A DNA stretch of 64,000 nt from Bathynomus jamesi (Eukaryota; Arthropoda; Malacostraca; Isopoda; Cirolanidae). A program made the translations under genes and the position numbers. Each line of letters begins with the position of its first letter. Positions within the stretch are counted from its first letter, which is position 1. The notes below the pieces were generated by a model that did no database searches, was not told the origin of the DNA, and saw nothing but the letters and a program-made list of their open reading frames with translations. The stretch is from the NCBI GenBank assembly GCA_023014485.1, contig JAJOZX010008810.1:1-64000 (forward strand), written 5' to 3'. Positions 41,531 through 52,084 of this stretch are shown piece after piece.

Positions 41531-42617
41531 CAGTAGAATCCGTTTATTGTAATCACCGATATTGATATCAATCGCCTAATGTTATCGGAATTAACAGTCC
41601 CAAAGCATCGAGGTTAAATTACATTATAAAACCTCCGCTTATAGTAATCAGAGTTTCGGTTATAGTTATCAGAATCTTAAAATGACTCATAAAAATGACT
41701 GGTTAGTTAAATGGGATACAAACCTGAAACGAAAAATTGTTTTGTTGGTAGACAACTGCACAGCACATACATGTAATGTGTCATTAAAAAACATTAAAAT
41801 AATCTTCTTGCCTGCAAACACGACATCACTGATTCAACCATGTGACCAAGGAATCATACGGACTCTAAAGGCTTACTACAGAAGAGAAATGCGTAGCAGA
41901 ATTTTAGGAGAATTAGATGAGACTCAAGAAAAAACTGATGCAAATGATATTGCTAAAAGAATTTCCCTCCTTGATGCCCTACATCTTATAACAATGTCAT
42001 GGAAACAAGTGACTGAGAGAACCCTTGAAAACTGTTTCACAAAGGGTGGCTTCTTTAAGAAGGGCACGGAAACATCTCCAAATGAAGAACCCGATGCTAT
42101 TGAAGAGGAAATCATGGAGAAACCCCCAGATGGTATGTCAGAAGAAGATTTTAAAAGCTGGTTGGCCATTGATGAGGAAATTCAAGTGGCAGCTACCATG
42201 ACATCATCAGAAATATGCCAAGCTGTTACTGAAGCAGGCTCTGAATTGGCTGAAGAAAGGGAAGAGAATGAAGACACTAAACAAGAAGATAGTCCAGAAG
42301 ACCCTCCAACAAACGCTCAGATGCGAGAAGCTCTGCAAATACTTCGTCGCGGCGTGCAACACCGATCTGCTGAATTTCAAAAGCATTATGATTATGAGCG
42401 CTTTATTAATGACTTACTGCAAACAAACCGCAGGCAAACAACACTAGATGAATTTCGACAGTAAATATTAAAGGTATGAATTTTTTAAATTGTTTTATTA
42501 CTGCCTTTTAACTATTTTAACTTTTCTGTTTTAACATACACCGCTTTATGTTGTCAGTCGGTTATTATTATCAATATAGCTGCGCCCCAAATTGATTATA
42601 ATAAGCGGATTCTACTG
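41531..42617 (+). mobile_element. pogo/Tigger-type element, 5' deleted inside
   Basis: Ends CAGTAGAATCCGTTTATTGT and, inverted, CAGTAGAATCCGCTTATTAT. Subterminal inverted motifs GTAATCACCGATATTG and TTATTATTATCAATATAG are also present. TA follows on the right. 1.09 kb, against the 2-2.5 kb usual for complete members, because the transposase front half is missing. Confidence 0.8.
41682..42464 (+). CDS. pogo/Tigger transposase, C-terminal part (DDE_1)
   Basis: 260 codons, unbroken. VLLVDNCTAHTCNVSLKNIK (about 20-40) carries the second catalytic Asp. IIFLPANTTSLIQPCDQGII (about 40-60) carries the third (CDQG), the hallmark of the Tigger/jerky DDE_1 group. Then come LKAYYRREMRSRIL, an acidic stretch (EEREENEDTKQEDSPEDP) and a C-terminal helix ending TTLDEFRQ. 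The CENP-B-like DNA-binding domains and first catalytic Asp, normally about 200-250 residues upstream, are absent. The Met at 41,682 is simply the first one. It cannot be an active transposase, yet its frame is clean, so the deletion may be recent or the ORF may be retained. Confidence 0.85.
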   Translation: MTHKNDWLVKWDTNLKRKIVLLVDNCTAHTCNVSLKNIKIIFLPANTTSLIQPCDQGIIRTLKAYYRREMRSRILGELDETQEKTDANDIAKRISLLDALHLITMSWKQVTERTLENCFTKGGFFKKGTETSPNEEPDAIEEEIMEKPPDGMSEEDFKSWLAIDEEIQVAATMTSSEICQAVTEAGSELAEEREENEDTKQEDSPEDPPTNAQMREALQILRRGVQHRSAEFQKHYDYERFINDLLQTNRRQTTLDEFRQ

Positions 42618-42625
42618 TATATACT

Positions 42626-42671
42626 GTATATGTGCGTGCGTGTGTGTATGTGTGTCGCCATGTTTCCTACA

Positions 42672-42704
<33 letters not shown>

Positions 42705-42705
42705 T
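42626..42705. repeat. (GT)n and (CT)n microsatellites
   Basis: Short GTGTGT run and about 28 bp of CT just past the pogo element. Confidence 0.85.
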
Positions 42706-42709
42706 CAAA

Positions 42710-44300
42710 TGTTCATTCACCATACAAAAATACGAAAACCTGTCTAATTCTAATTTTTTTCGAGTTCTGGAACCTAGCCAAAGACCTCCCCAACAACTTT
42801 ACTTCTTCTTTCCTTCCTTTCATCTATTCAGACCGCTCAGTTGCCGTCTCTTCTCCTGATAAAGCTGATCTCTGTCGAAATTTAGAATCTCTTCCAAAGA
42901 TGTTTTTTCTCTCCTGTCTGAGCTCAACGCAAGGAAGGCGTATGGTCCCGATAGGGTCCCTTCTGTTGTTCTCAATAACTGTGCTTCTGTGCTGACACCC
43001 CGCCAAGGCAAACTCTTCCGTATTTGTCTTTCATTTAATACTTCTCCTTTCCTGCTTGAAGTTTTATTTCACTCAGCCTTTTCCAAAGAAGGATAATCGC
43101 TCTCAACACTCCCAAAATTTTCCAATTGCTTTACTCTCCTTCATTTCTAAAGTTTTTCAATCTATCTTTAAGAGGAAGATTCTTAAACACCTTTCTGCTC
43201 ACAATCTTCTTTTAGATCGTCAGTATGGGTTCCGCAAGGGACGTTCTACTGACGATCTTCTTGCATACCATTCGAGATTTCGATGGGACCTTAGCTATTG
43301 CGTTAGAATCAAAAGCTTTTTATAGAGTCTGGCACAAATCCCTAATGTCGAAACTGTCCTCCACTGCTTATCTAAAGTTATTAACAGTGGTGTTCCTCAG
43401 AGTTCTGTCCTGTCACCCACAAACTTCCTTTTATTTATCAATAATCTCTTATGTCGCACTTTCTATCCTTTCCACTCCGATGCTGATTATTCCAGCCTTC
43501 ACTTCTCCACCCGCTTCACAAATCATCCCTCTCAACAGAGTGACGGCTATGATGCACCTGACCTTTGATTTTTCTACTATCTCTGATTAGGGCAGAGAAA
43601 ACTTTGTGGCTTTCAATGCCTCAAAAACTCAGTTACTTCATCTGTCTACTCGTCACAATCTTCCACGAGACTATCCCCTTCTCTTCAACAATACACAACT
43701 CAATCGATACTCTTCTCTTAACATTCTTGGGGTTTCATTTTCTCGTGATCTTTCCTGGAAAGAGCACGTATACTCTCTTTTCAAAACAGCTTCTAAAAGG
43801 TGAGGTGCGCTGTACCGGCTCCGCAGCTTCTTCACTCCCCATTCAGTTGCTGTCTCTGTACAGGGGTCTTGTCCGCCCATGTATGGAGTATGCTTCTCAT
43901 GTATAGGTGGCTGAACCTACACAGCCGTACATGACCGGGTGGAATCAAAGGCTTTTTTTCTCATCAATTCCCCGCCTCTTACTGACTGTCTTCAATCCCT
44001 CTCTCTTCGCCGCAATGTGGCCTCACTCTCTCTTTACTATCGCTATTATAACGGACACTGCTCTCCTGAACTCTCTAACTGCATGCCTCCCCCTTAAAGA
44101 AAGCACGCAGCACCAGACTTTCTACACATTCTCATCCTTTTTCTGCCCAACTCTCTAACTCAAGGGTTAATCGGTATTCTCAGTTTTTCATCTATTTAAT
44201 CAGCTGTGGAATAATCTTCCTCAATCCATATTTCCCCTGTCCATGACCTCCAATCTTTTAAACGCAGAATGTCCAGGCATCTCGAAATATTTGGACCTTT
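42710..44300 (+). pseudogene. Old LINE reverse transcriptase, heavily degraded
   Basis: Scattered plus-strand frames in the correct order. First endonuclease-linker remains (42,740-42,960), then ISKVFQSIFKRKILKHLSAH and QYGFRKGRSTDDLLAYH (43,140-43,270, palm entry). Next SPSSLIFINDL-like remains (about 43,400-43,460), then GRENFVAFNASKTQLLHLST and NNTQLNRYSSLNILGVSFS (43,590-43,740, thumb). Many frame changes and stops. It looks much older than the other LINEs. It ends at the long TA microsatellite. Confidence 0.65.
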
Positions 44301-44327
44301 ATTTTGGCTCTCTTCTTCTATGCATGA

Positions 44328-44435
<108 letters not shown>

Positions 44436-44511
44436 TGGGGGAGAGAGAACTCTTACCAGGCGCGTCCCTCGGGTGGCGGATGAGAGAACCCTAGAACCTT
44501 CTTTCTAGTGC

Positions 44512-44720
44512 TGCTCCAAATACACAGAATAAGGAGCCGTGGACCAAACAAGCAGCAGAGGGATGGCAGACCGGTTGCTTTATTTGCAAAGAAACCCTAT
44601 GATGATGGCACCCTTCTAGCCATCTGAGGGACTCGACGCGGCTGACAGCCGGATGGGACATAAGTCAAGTCCCTCAGATGCTAGTTTGGTCCACGGCTCC
44701 TTATTCTGTGTATTCGGAGC
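44512..44720. mobile_element. MITE with 37-bp TIRs, ~209 bp
   Basis: GCTCCAAATACACAGAATAA plus GGAGCCGTGGACCAAAC at the left is complemented at the right with one mismatch. The inner motif GTCCCTCAGATG also appears inverted (CATCTGAGGGAC). No evident target duplication and no superfamily call. Confidence 0.65.
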
Positions 44721-44982
44721 ATATATATCGGGTGAGTTTGTTAAACACGTGGCAATTTAAAAGGTTTATATTTTTTATTACCTGAAATAAAAGCATAAAA
44801 TTTTTACTGTACCTTCTCTACTCACGGGGGTATTATTCTCCTAGTGTAAAACATGCTCTATGTGATGTCCTTTCAGCTCATGATACTTACACGATACTTT
44901 CAACGGAAGAGTCCGGTCCAACAATTTTTCCGCGGCTTATGACAAAGGAATATCATGGCCACCAACATCATCAGATTTAATG

Positions 44983-45275
44983 AAAAATGAAAATGAAAAG
45001 GTTTATTGGCAGACTATAATCCATAGTCTATAGCAAAGCTGGGCACTTGCGGTTTTTTGCGGTACTGCGGTACTGCGGTACTACCGCACTACCAAACCGG
45101 TACCGCATAACGCAGTACCGCAAAGGATCGCTGAAAGTACAGCCTGTACTTTCAGCGATCCTTTGCGGTACTGCGTTATGCGGTACCGGTTTGGTAGTGC
45201 GGTAGTACCGCAGTACCGCAGTACCGCAAAAAAAACCGCAAGTGCCCAGCTTTGGACTCTATAGTCCATAGTTCA
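44983..45275 (-). mobile_element. LINE B 3' end fragment, split by a foldback
   Basis: Minus-strand tail TATAGTCTGCCAATAAACC with TTTTCATTTTCATT at its end (44,983-45,033), plus GAACTATGGACTATAG (45,255-45,275). A fragment of about 70 bp of the family's 3' end. The flanking TTTAA on both sides may be its target duplication. Confidence 0.6.
45034..45254. mobile_element. 221-bp foldback with hAT-like ends
   Basis: Almost perfectly palindromic. The ends are CAAAGCTGGGCACTTGCGG and its complement, the same CAAAGCTGGGCAC terminus as the right end of the hAT MITE at 10.9-11.9 kb. The arms hold TGCGGTACTGCGGTACTG repeats and meet at AGTACAG/CTGTACT. TCTATAG flanks both sides (plus two extra bases at the right), a plausible imperfect hAT target duplication. 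The 62-codon ORF in it is a palindrome artefact. Confidence 0.8.
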
Positions 45276-45617
45276 TTTAAACCCCTGTGGTTTTAATCTG
45301 CGGCGTTGTTTAAAAGATTGTTTCAAAGAGTGCTTAAACAGAATCCACACACAATTGAAGAAATTAAAGCATCAATTAAACGATAAATTTCTCAAAGTTC
45401 AACAGACACCCTGCCCAAGGTATTGCAAAATTTTATTGTTCGTGTTGTTAATGAGTTGAGAGAACATCACATAGAACACATTTTGAATTAGGCAATTAAT
45501 TCCTCATGTGTAGAGATTTAGGTATGTAAAAATGTCATGCTTTTATTTCAGTTAACAAAAAATACAAACCTTTTAAAGTGTCACATGTTTAACAAAATTC
45601 CCCGATATATATATATA

Positions 45618-46946
45618 CAGGGTGTCCATAAATGTTTACCCTGAAAACAGTATGCTCTCATGTTTTAATGACAAATCTTACATCCGTTTTCTTTTTACAG
45701 GTAATCTCGTACACGCATAGAGTTTCTGTGCTGGTGTGTTTCGTCTACCGCATTCGCCGCTAGGAGCGCTGTAGTAGCTGTTCAGTTAAGATGGCGTCTG
45801 TGACAGTGAAGGCACAATGTGTTGTGTGGCTTGCAGAAACAAAATCTCCTGTCAGTGTTCAGCGAAGGTTCAGAACAAAGTATGGAAAGAATCCACCTGA
45901 TGTGAAGTTAATTAAGTCGTGGCTGAAAAAATTCTTGGAAACTGGAAACGTGAAAAAGGGAAAGAGCAGTGGTAGACCATCAGTTTCCGATGGGAAGGTG
46001 GAAAACATTCAAACTGCTTTCACATGGTCACCAAGGAAATCGGTGAGACAAGCTTCATGCCAACTAAAGATACCGAAGTCTACGGTGCACAAGGTGTTAC
46101 ACAAACGTTTGAAGTTACACGCCTACAAGGTACAAATTGTTCAAGAACTGAAGCCTGATGACCGTCCAAAACGTGAACAATTCGCTATTGACATTTTGAA
46201 CAGCATTGACGAGGATAATGACTTCTTGTTACGTGTCTGCTTTTCAGACGAGGCTACGTTTCATCTTAGTGGTAGAGTCAACAGACACAATGTGCGTATT
46301 TGGGGATCGGAAAACCCACGTGCCGTAAGGGAGCATATTCGGGGCAGTCCGAAGATCAATGTCTGGTGTGGACTAATGCATGACCAGAAAATTGGTCCTT
46401 TCTTCTTCGCTGAGAACACTGTTTCCGCAACTGTGTACCTGGATATGCTCACCAATTATGCCATCCCCCAGCTGTAGGACAGGCAGCCAACTGTCATCTT
46501 CCAACAAGATGGGGCACCCCCTCATTGGGCGCATGTCGTTCGTGAAACTCTCGACGCAACATTTCCAAATCGATGGATTGGCAGGGACGGGCCAATCCTA
46601 TGGCCCCCAAGATCACCAGACATTACCCCGCTGGATTTCCTTCTCTCGGGTCATGTTAAAGATTTGGTTTATGCAACAGTTGTTCCAGATATCAGGACAT
46701 TGCGAGAACGCATTACGGATGTAATTGCAACAGTTAACCCACAAATGTTGGAAAATGTGTGGCGTGAGTGTGAATACCGTTTAGACATTTTACGTGCCAC
46801 TAGGGGTGCACATGTGGAAGCTTACTGTATTAAGTTCATTAATTATGTATCAAAACTTTGTATGTTTATTAAAACTGTTTGAATACGAGTGTTTATTTAA
46901 AAGTCATAGCATGCTTTAATCAGGGTAATCATTTATGGACACCCTG
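45618..46946 (+). mobile_element. Near-complete mariner-type element (DD41D)
   Basis: TIRs CAGGGTGTCCATAAATG... and the complement ending CATTTATGGACACCCTG, with TA flanks inside a TA tract. 1,329 bp, full length for this group. Confidence 0.92.
45791..46882 (+). pseudogene. DD41D mariner transposase with one internal stop
   Basis: Single frame of 363 codons from MASVTVKAQ to FIKTV, broken only by TAG at 46,475-46,477. The helix-turn-helix domain (residues 1-110) shows VSVQRRFRTKYGKNPP, SSGRPSVSDGK and [19 protein letters not shown]. Catalytic: CFSDEATFHLSGRVNRHN (first Asp), then after the stop FQQDGAPPHWAHVV (second) and WPPRSPDITPLDFLLSG (third, in PLDF). I count 41 residues between second and third Asp. 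The C-terminus is GAHVEAYC. No frameshift. The stop falls between first and second catalytic Asp, so the present product would be inactive. Confidence 0.93.
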
Positions 46947-47192
46947 TACATATATGAAATGAAATGGAATGAAAAGGTTTATTGGCAGACTATATTCCAT
47001 ATGACTAATATTATTAATACAATGACAGTTCACATACTAAGGATAGAAATATACACAGTTGATTAGAACTAATACAGTAATGTCGAAGTTAAGTGGAGCT
47101 ACAGACAAACGTTTTCGTACCAAGAATTCCATAGCTTAGAGGATAAACGGCAGGACTCGTGGATAGCTTGGATAATCAGGTTGGTTGATTTT

Positions 47193-48761
47193 TTAATTCT
47201 TTGCATTAGACTGTATTGAGCACGTCTTGTCACCTCCTGGGAAGCTCGGGACATTGTGGGTAGCAAACATTTGCGAAGCTGAGTATCTTGGGGGTAATTT
47301 ATGTAGGAGTCTAAAAGATCTGTTGTATAACAAATTTAGGGTTCTGCCAGAACCTCTTTTATAATTCACCCACAGTTGCTGTCCGGATATATTACTGCAG
47401 AAAGTACGAAAGAGAGTGTCTTTAGCTTCACTTGTACAGAACGGAAAGTTCCTTATAGTCATATTCGCTTTAGGACAAAGGCTTCGAGATTGTTTTCTTA
47501 TATCTGAGTCATCACTCAAGGAGCTGGTGATAGTTTGACCCAAATACTTAATTTCTTGCACCTCCTCAATTACTTCACCATTCATTTTAAACCTAATATC
47601 AGCTGGCTGGTTACAGCTTTTAGGATGAAATTGCATAACCTTAGTTTTCGTAACATTAAAAAGAATATCATGTTTCTGCGAATACGCTTCGCAGACTTTT
47701 AGTAGCCGATCCAGACCTTTAACAGAGGGACTTATTAACACTATATCATCGGCATAAACTAAGTTATTTATCCTTGTGTTATCTATACAACATCCTACTG
47801 TTGCCTCATTAAGTGAAGTAATTAATCCGTCAATATACACATTAAACAGCATAGGAGAGCAAGGAGCCTTGTCTCACCCCGCAAGAGGAGCCAAAACATT
47901 CGGATAGTACATTGCCCCACCTAACGGTAAAAGATTGGTGGGAATACCAAAACTTCAATAAATTTAATATGTACATGGGAACCTTCCTGTCTTCTAGTTT
48001 TTTAAATAAAATATTGTCGTTCACTCTATAATATGCCTTAATTATATCTAGGAAACAGCTACAAATAGTTGAATTACTGTCAGTGTATTTAGATATTATT
48101 TCTTTAAGTACATAGATACACACTACACAGGTCAGATGTCGATAGGTAATCATTTAATCGGAGTAACAAGAGTTTTGCTAGTAGTTTCGAGAAGCAGGAA
48201 GCGACAGCAATAGGCCTGTAATTATTGCTGGACAGCATGTCTCCATACTTATCTTTGACCAGGGGCAAGATATACGCTCATGAACTCTGCAGGGATATAG
48301 CTATGAGCAAGCATGGCTGATAAGAGCAATGATATATGCAGACATACCACGTCATTGGCATATTTTAAGTGCTCATTCGATAGGTCATCTACCCCTGACG
48401 CAGAACCAGTCTTTAACTCTTTAATTAACCTCTTTACTTCAGAAACTGAGATCAAAGTATTTTCCCTTGTCCCTCCCATAGGCGTTTCGCTGCAATCTAT
48501 CCTAAGGTTATCCATGCTCACACTGTTAAGAATGTTTGAGCAGTGGTTTTTCCACAGCTTTGCAGTTTCATCCTTCCACGACACCCCATCGATTGTCGGA
48601 GGGAGAACACTTTTCACACCCGTTTGATTCTTAACAAATTTCCAAAATTTGTTATTATCGTTATTTATGTGAGTTTCACAGGCTTTTGATGCTCGAATAG
48701 ACTCTTCTTCCTGTTTACATCGCCTTATGGCCGCATTATACTGACCCCTACTTCTACACAT
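47193..48761 (-). pseudogene. LINE B linker and reverse transcriptase
   Basis: Right to left: 48,761-48,249 (RSRGQYNAAIRRCKQEEES, SEVKRLIKELKTGSASGVDD), 48,153-47,842 and 47,852-47,193. The palm shows FLDIIKAYYRVND, where the usual first catalytic Asp lies in the FLD segment. Then SSCGVRQGSLLS, and NNLVYADDIVLISPSVKG with the intact YADD. KYLGQTITSSLSDDSDIRK follows. Frame changes near 48,245 and 47,850. The C-terminus runs QMFATHNVPSFPGGDKTC. Confidence 0.82.
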
Positions 48762-49337
48762 ATTCGTGTACTATATACTGGTCCTAATCTGGGTCTACCA
48801 TAAAAGCACCACAAATCGTAGGCGTCTTTCGATTCCCTCTTCAGTGGGGCAATAAAATCATTCCATCCAGGAATAATCTTAGCATGATAGTTGTAAGATT
48901 TAATCAGGGGGCTTCCTGCTTCTCTTAACAGGGATACTATCTTACTATAATACCTATCTATGAGTTTACAGTGAGAATCATTTGAACAAGGATTACTACA
49001 GGCAAGATGCAAAATTTCTAAATTATTAAAGAGGTGACCTGTTCTGTCTTTGTATTCTAATTTCTGTTGCATATTAACATTAGACCAATCGACGCGATTA
49101 TTCTTACCTATTGAGTTCTTCTTATGTCGTGTTGCGCATAAATTGGTAAAGTTAATTAATAGTTCTAATGGTCTATGATCAGAAAGAAGGAAATCATGCA
49201 GAATATGAACTCTAACAATTCGATCCTTTAGATTATTACTAGTGAGACAATGATCAATCCACCTGGTGGTACCACTCATATCAGTAACGTATGTGAAATT
49301 ACCACTGGTTACCCCTAATACATCTACATCACTTATA

Positions 49338-50601
49338 CCGTGTGACCACAAAAATTGTCCCTGTTTTTAATCGCTTATTACTCAGTCATTATTGCAGCTT
49401 CACAAATGAAATAAAAAGCATTCGAAAGAAAACATTTTAAAGTTTTATTTAATTTTTTCGATATCCTGGATACGAAATCAGTACTTATAAAAAAATGACA
49501 GTTTTATCCACCACAATCATGGGTTATTTGTTGTGTGACCACAAAAATTGTCACTGTTTTTAGTCGCTTATTACTCAGTCATTATTGCAGCTTCACAAAT
49601 GAAATAAAAAGCTTTCGAAAAAGAATATTTAAAAGTTTTATTTAATTTTTTCGATATCCTGGATACGAAATCAGTACTTAGAAAAAAATGACAGTTTTAT
49701 CCATCACAATCATGGGTTATTTGTCGGATATGCAACGTGTTTTCATCGCAGAAGAGATGATCAAACATGGCTCGGTAGTTGCCACCCAACGGTCTTTCAG
49801 ACGACAATACGGTCAGCAAAGGACCATAGATCCTAAAACGATTCGCAGGATTTTCGCAAAATGGAAACATCACGGCTCAATCAAGAACATGCATAAAGGC
49901 AACTCTGGGCGCAGCAAAGGTGTGCGAACCGCTGAAAACATTGATTCAGTCGCAAATCAGCTTGAAACGGACAACAAGAAATCTGTGAGACGACTATCAG
50001 CTGTGACAGGAATCAAACGGGAGAGCATTCGGAAAATAATCACGTTGGATTTGAGAATGAAGTCATTCAAAATTATGTGTTTGCAACAGCTTAGCGAACA
50101 AGACTACCAGCGTCGTTTGATGTTTTGTGAACGCATTGAAACAATAATTGAACAAAACCAGATAAGATTAAGTGACATAATATTCAGTGATGAATGCCAC
50201 ATCTATCTCAATGGGTTCATCAACAGACAGAATTACCGGTGTTGGTCACAAAACAAGCCAAATATACACTTGGAGAAACCTCTGCATTCACCAAAAGTTA
50301 CTGTCTGGTGTGGTTTGAGTAGCAGCAAGGTTTATGGTCCTTACTTTTTTGAGGACCCAGAGACAAGGTGGTAGAGAGTGTACAGTCCATTGAATGCAGC
50401 GTTTTGGAAAATGTAATAAATAACTTCCTTTCCCGTTGTGTGAAATGTAAGAATGTCCAGGGACGTCACTTTGAACACATGTAGAATAAATTAAAACTTT
50501 AAAATGTTCTCTTTCGAATGCTTTTTATTTCATTTGTGAAGCTGCAATAATGACTGAGTAATAAGCGATTAAAAACAGGGACAATTTTTGTGGTCACACG
50601 G
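49338..50601 (+). mobile_element. DD41D mariner with doubled 5' end, copy 2 (deleted)
   Basis: Same TIRs as the element at 34,928 and TA on both sides. The first TIR plus leader (49,338-49,532) is repeated (from 49,533), including the start ATGGGTTATTTGTTG context, before the real transposase. About 290 bp of the catalytic region is deleted. Inserted into the LINE B endonuclease. Confidence 0.9.
49688..50374 (+). pseudogene. DD41D mariner transposase, 3' internal deletion
   Basis: 228 codons open from MTVLSITIMGYLSD through the helix-turn-helix region and the first catalytic Asp (FSDECHIYLNG) to FFEDPETR. It then jumps to VESVQSIECSVLENVINNFL and HFEHM out of frame. The second and third catalytic Asp are lost. 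The front part has neither of the two frameshifts of copy 1, so the two copies descended separately from an intact parent. Confidence 0.9.
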
Positions 50602-51204
50602 TACTTAATTTGGCCGACTCGCACATGTTACCCAATTCTACAAAGAATTCCGAGTTCACATTCCCGTTAAAGTCCCCCATTATTATGCAGTGAGAATATT
50701 TGGGGTTATCTGATAATGACTTAATTTTCTAACAGCAAATCAATGTATTCATCTAGATTACTGCCGTTGTTGCATGGTAAATAGCAGTTTACAATTAATA
50801 TGCAGTCATTGTTCACTTGTAATTCAATGCCTAACAACCTTACATTATTACTTGTTAAAATTTTTATATGTTTTGACAAATTTTTCCTTATTAAGAAAGC
50901 AACATCACCAAAAGGACTACCGTACATTAATTCATCTGACAAGTCTACTGCTGATGACGCATGGTACATAAAGTCATCATAGATAGTAGAGAGGAATTTT
51001 AGCTCTTGCTTAGGTAGCCAGTGTTCTTCAGGAGTATCAAATCTGCACTGTCACAGGTTTTATGAACATCTACAATTGAATTCCTCACTGACCTTACGTT
51101 ATCTGAGACTATTTTCAACAAGTTATCCACCATGACTGATAGAAAATTTATTATTATTATGATTATTGTTATACACAGTACAAATTTCAGGCATTACCGT
51201 TAAG

Positions 51205-51214
51205 GCGCCTATTA

Positions 51215-51246
<32 letters not shown>

Positions 51247-51250
51247 TTTC
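51205..51250. repeat. (ATT)n microsatellite
   Basis: About twelve ATT units. A second short tract lies at 51,150-51,170. Confidence 0.9.
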
Positions 51251-51346
51251 CCGTTATCAAATCTCCTGGAGAAGTGAATAAACTCCTTAACAATAATACC
51301 GTTTGGCCACTGACTCATTCTACAGGTTGAATTGCGAATTTACACC

Positions 51347-51351
<5 letters not shown>

Positions 51352-51432
<81 letters not shown>
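51352..51432. repeat. (TA)n microsatellite
   Basis: About 75 bp of TA, then ACAC. The following 51,433-51,840 holds no recognisable gene. Confidence 0.95.
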
Positions 51433-51838
51433 AGTATAAAAGTCATTTCAACTTCTTTCATTTAACCAATGATAGTTAATTTTCTAAGTCCATAGAAGCA
51501 ATTTCACAATTATGAAAAAACAAGAAACAAACACCTACGACTTACAGACTTCATTTTGTATTAAACTGTAATAATTCTTTAGGAATATCGGAAAATTAAC
51601 TGTTCTTCGACTACAGTAAACCTGGTTATTTATACTCAAACCAATAGTAGAAAGGAGCATTTTAGTTAAGATAATTAGGGCTGCTATTTTCATTTTTTTT
51701 ATTTGTGAGTATGTGAAAAATATCAATGAAGATGTTTACCAATGTCATGAATTTTAAATAGCACTTTTACTTCTAAGAAGTCAATAATTAACTTCAGAAA
51801 GCATACACAGTGTTTGTTGAGGCTTTCTTCGTTTTAGT

Positions 51839-51840
<2 letters not shown>

Positions 51841-51916
<76 letters not shown>

Positions 51917-51920
51917 TGTA
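51841..51920. repeat. (AC)n then (TA)n microsatellite
   Basis: About 42 bp AC and 35 bp TA. Confidence 0.95.
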
Positions 51921-51949
51921 TATATTTTTTTTGAGGGTTTTAACTCACC

Positions 51950-52060
51950 ACCTCTCGATAGAAGGTGAGGGCGCTAGCTACTCCACTACGACGTAGTGTA
52001 GTGTAGTGGCTAGCGCCCTTACATTCTATTTAAGCGATGGTGGGTTTAAACCCTGGTGGG
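51950..52060 (+). mobile_element. tRNA-like SINE pair, head to head
   Basis: GTAGTGTAGTGGCTAGCGCC (52,003-52,017 region, A-box-like) and GTGGGTTTAAACCC (B-box-like) are on the plus strand. They are preceded by an inverted partial copy (AGGGCGCTAGCTACTCCACT at 51,968-51,988). Class inferred from box order only. Confidence 0.45.
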
Positions 52061-52084
52061 ACTATTTCTTTTACTGTCAAAATG

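Larger units (their letters stand above)
44729..45604 (+). mobile_element. Mariner-type element, sister of 4,012-4,492, triple nest
   Basis: Ends CGGGTGAGTTTGTTAAAC and, inverted, CGGGGAATTTTGTTAAAC. The inverted termini extend about 110 bp, including AATAAAAGCAT in both arms. TA repeats flank both sides. The remnant transposase reads WPPTSSDL before and NPHTIEEIKASIK / REHHIEH after an interruption (44,983-45,275). That interruption is a short LINE tail which in turn holds a foldback. Confidence 0.75.
46955..51133 (-). mobile_element. LINE family B copy, near full length, with nested mariner
   Basis: 3' end at the left with an (ATTTC)n-type tail (46,955-46,975) and the family 3' region to about 47,230. 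Reverse transcriptase spans 47,193-48,280 and linker 48,249-48,761. The endonuclease runs 48,725-49,337 and, after the mariner (49,338-50,601), 50,602-51,133. APE-type non-LTR retrotransposon; I do not assign a clade. Confidence 0.85.
48725..51133 (-). pseudogene. LINE B APE endonuclease, split by a mariner
   Basis: Start Met at 51,133 (MVDNLLKIVSDNVRSVRNS), then CDSADLILL. A frame change follows at the expected EHWLPKQEL (catalytic Glu region), then AFLIRKNLSKHIKIL and GIELQVNNDCILIVNCYLPC (50,969-50,721). After the mariner the frame resumes at about 49,351: VTSGNFTYVTDMSGTTRWID and FLLSDHRPLELLINF (catalytic SDH). Gene order and spacing are those of an APE endonuclease of about 230 residues. 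Confidence 0.8.

Noticed and set aside
42632..43011. Host gene between the pogo element and the old LINE
   Set aside because: The frames correspond to degraded LINE linker sequence and CT repeats.
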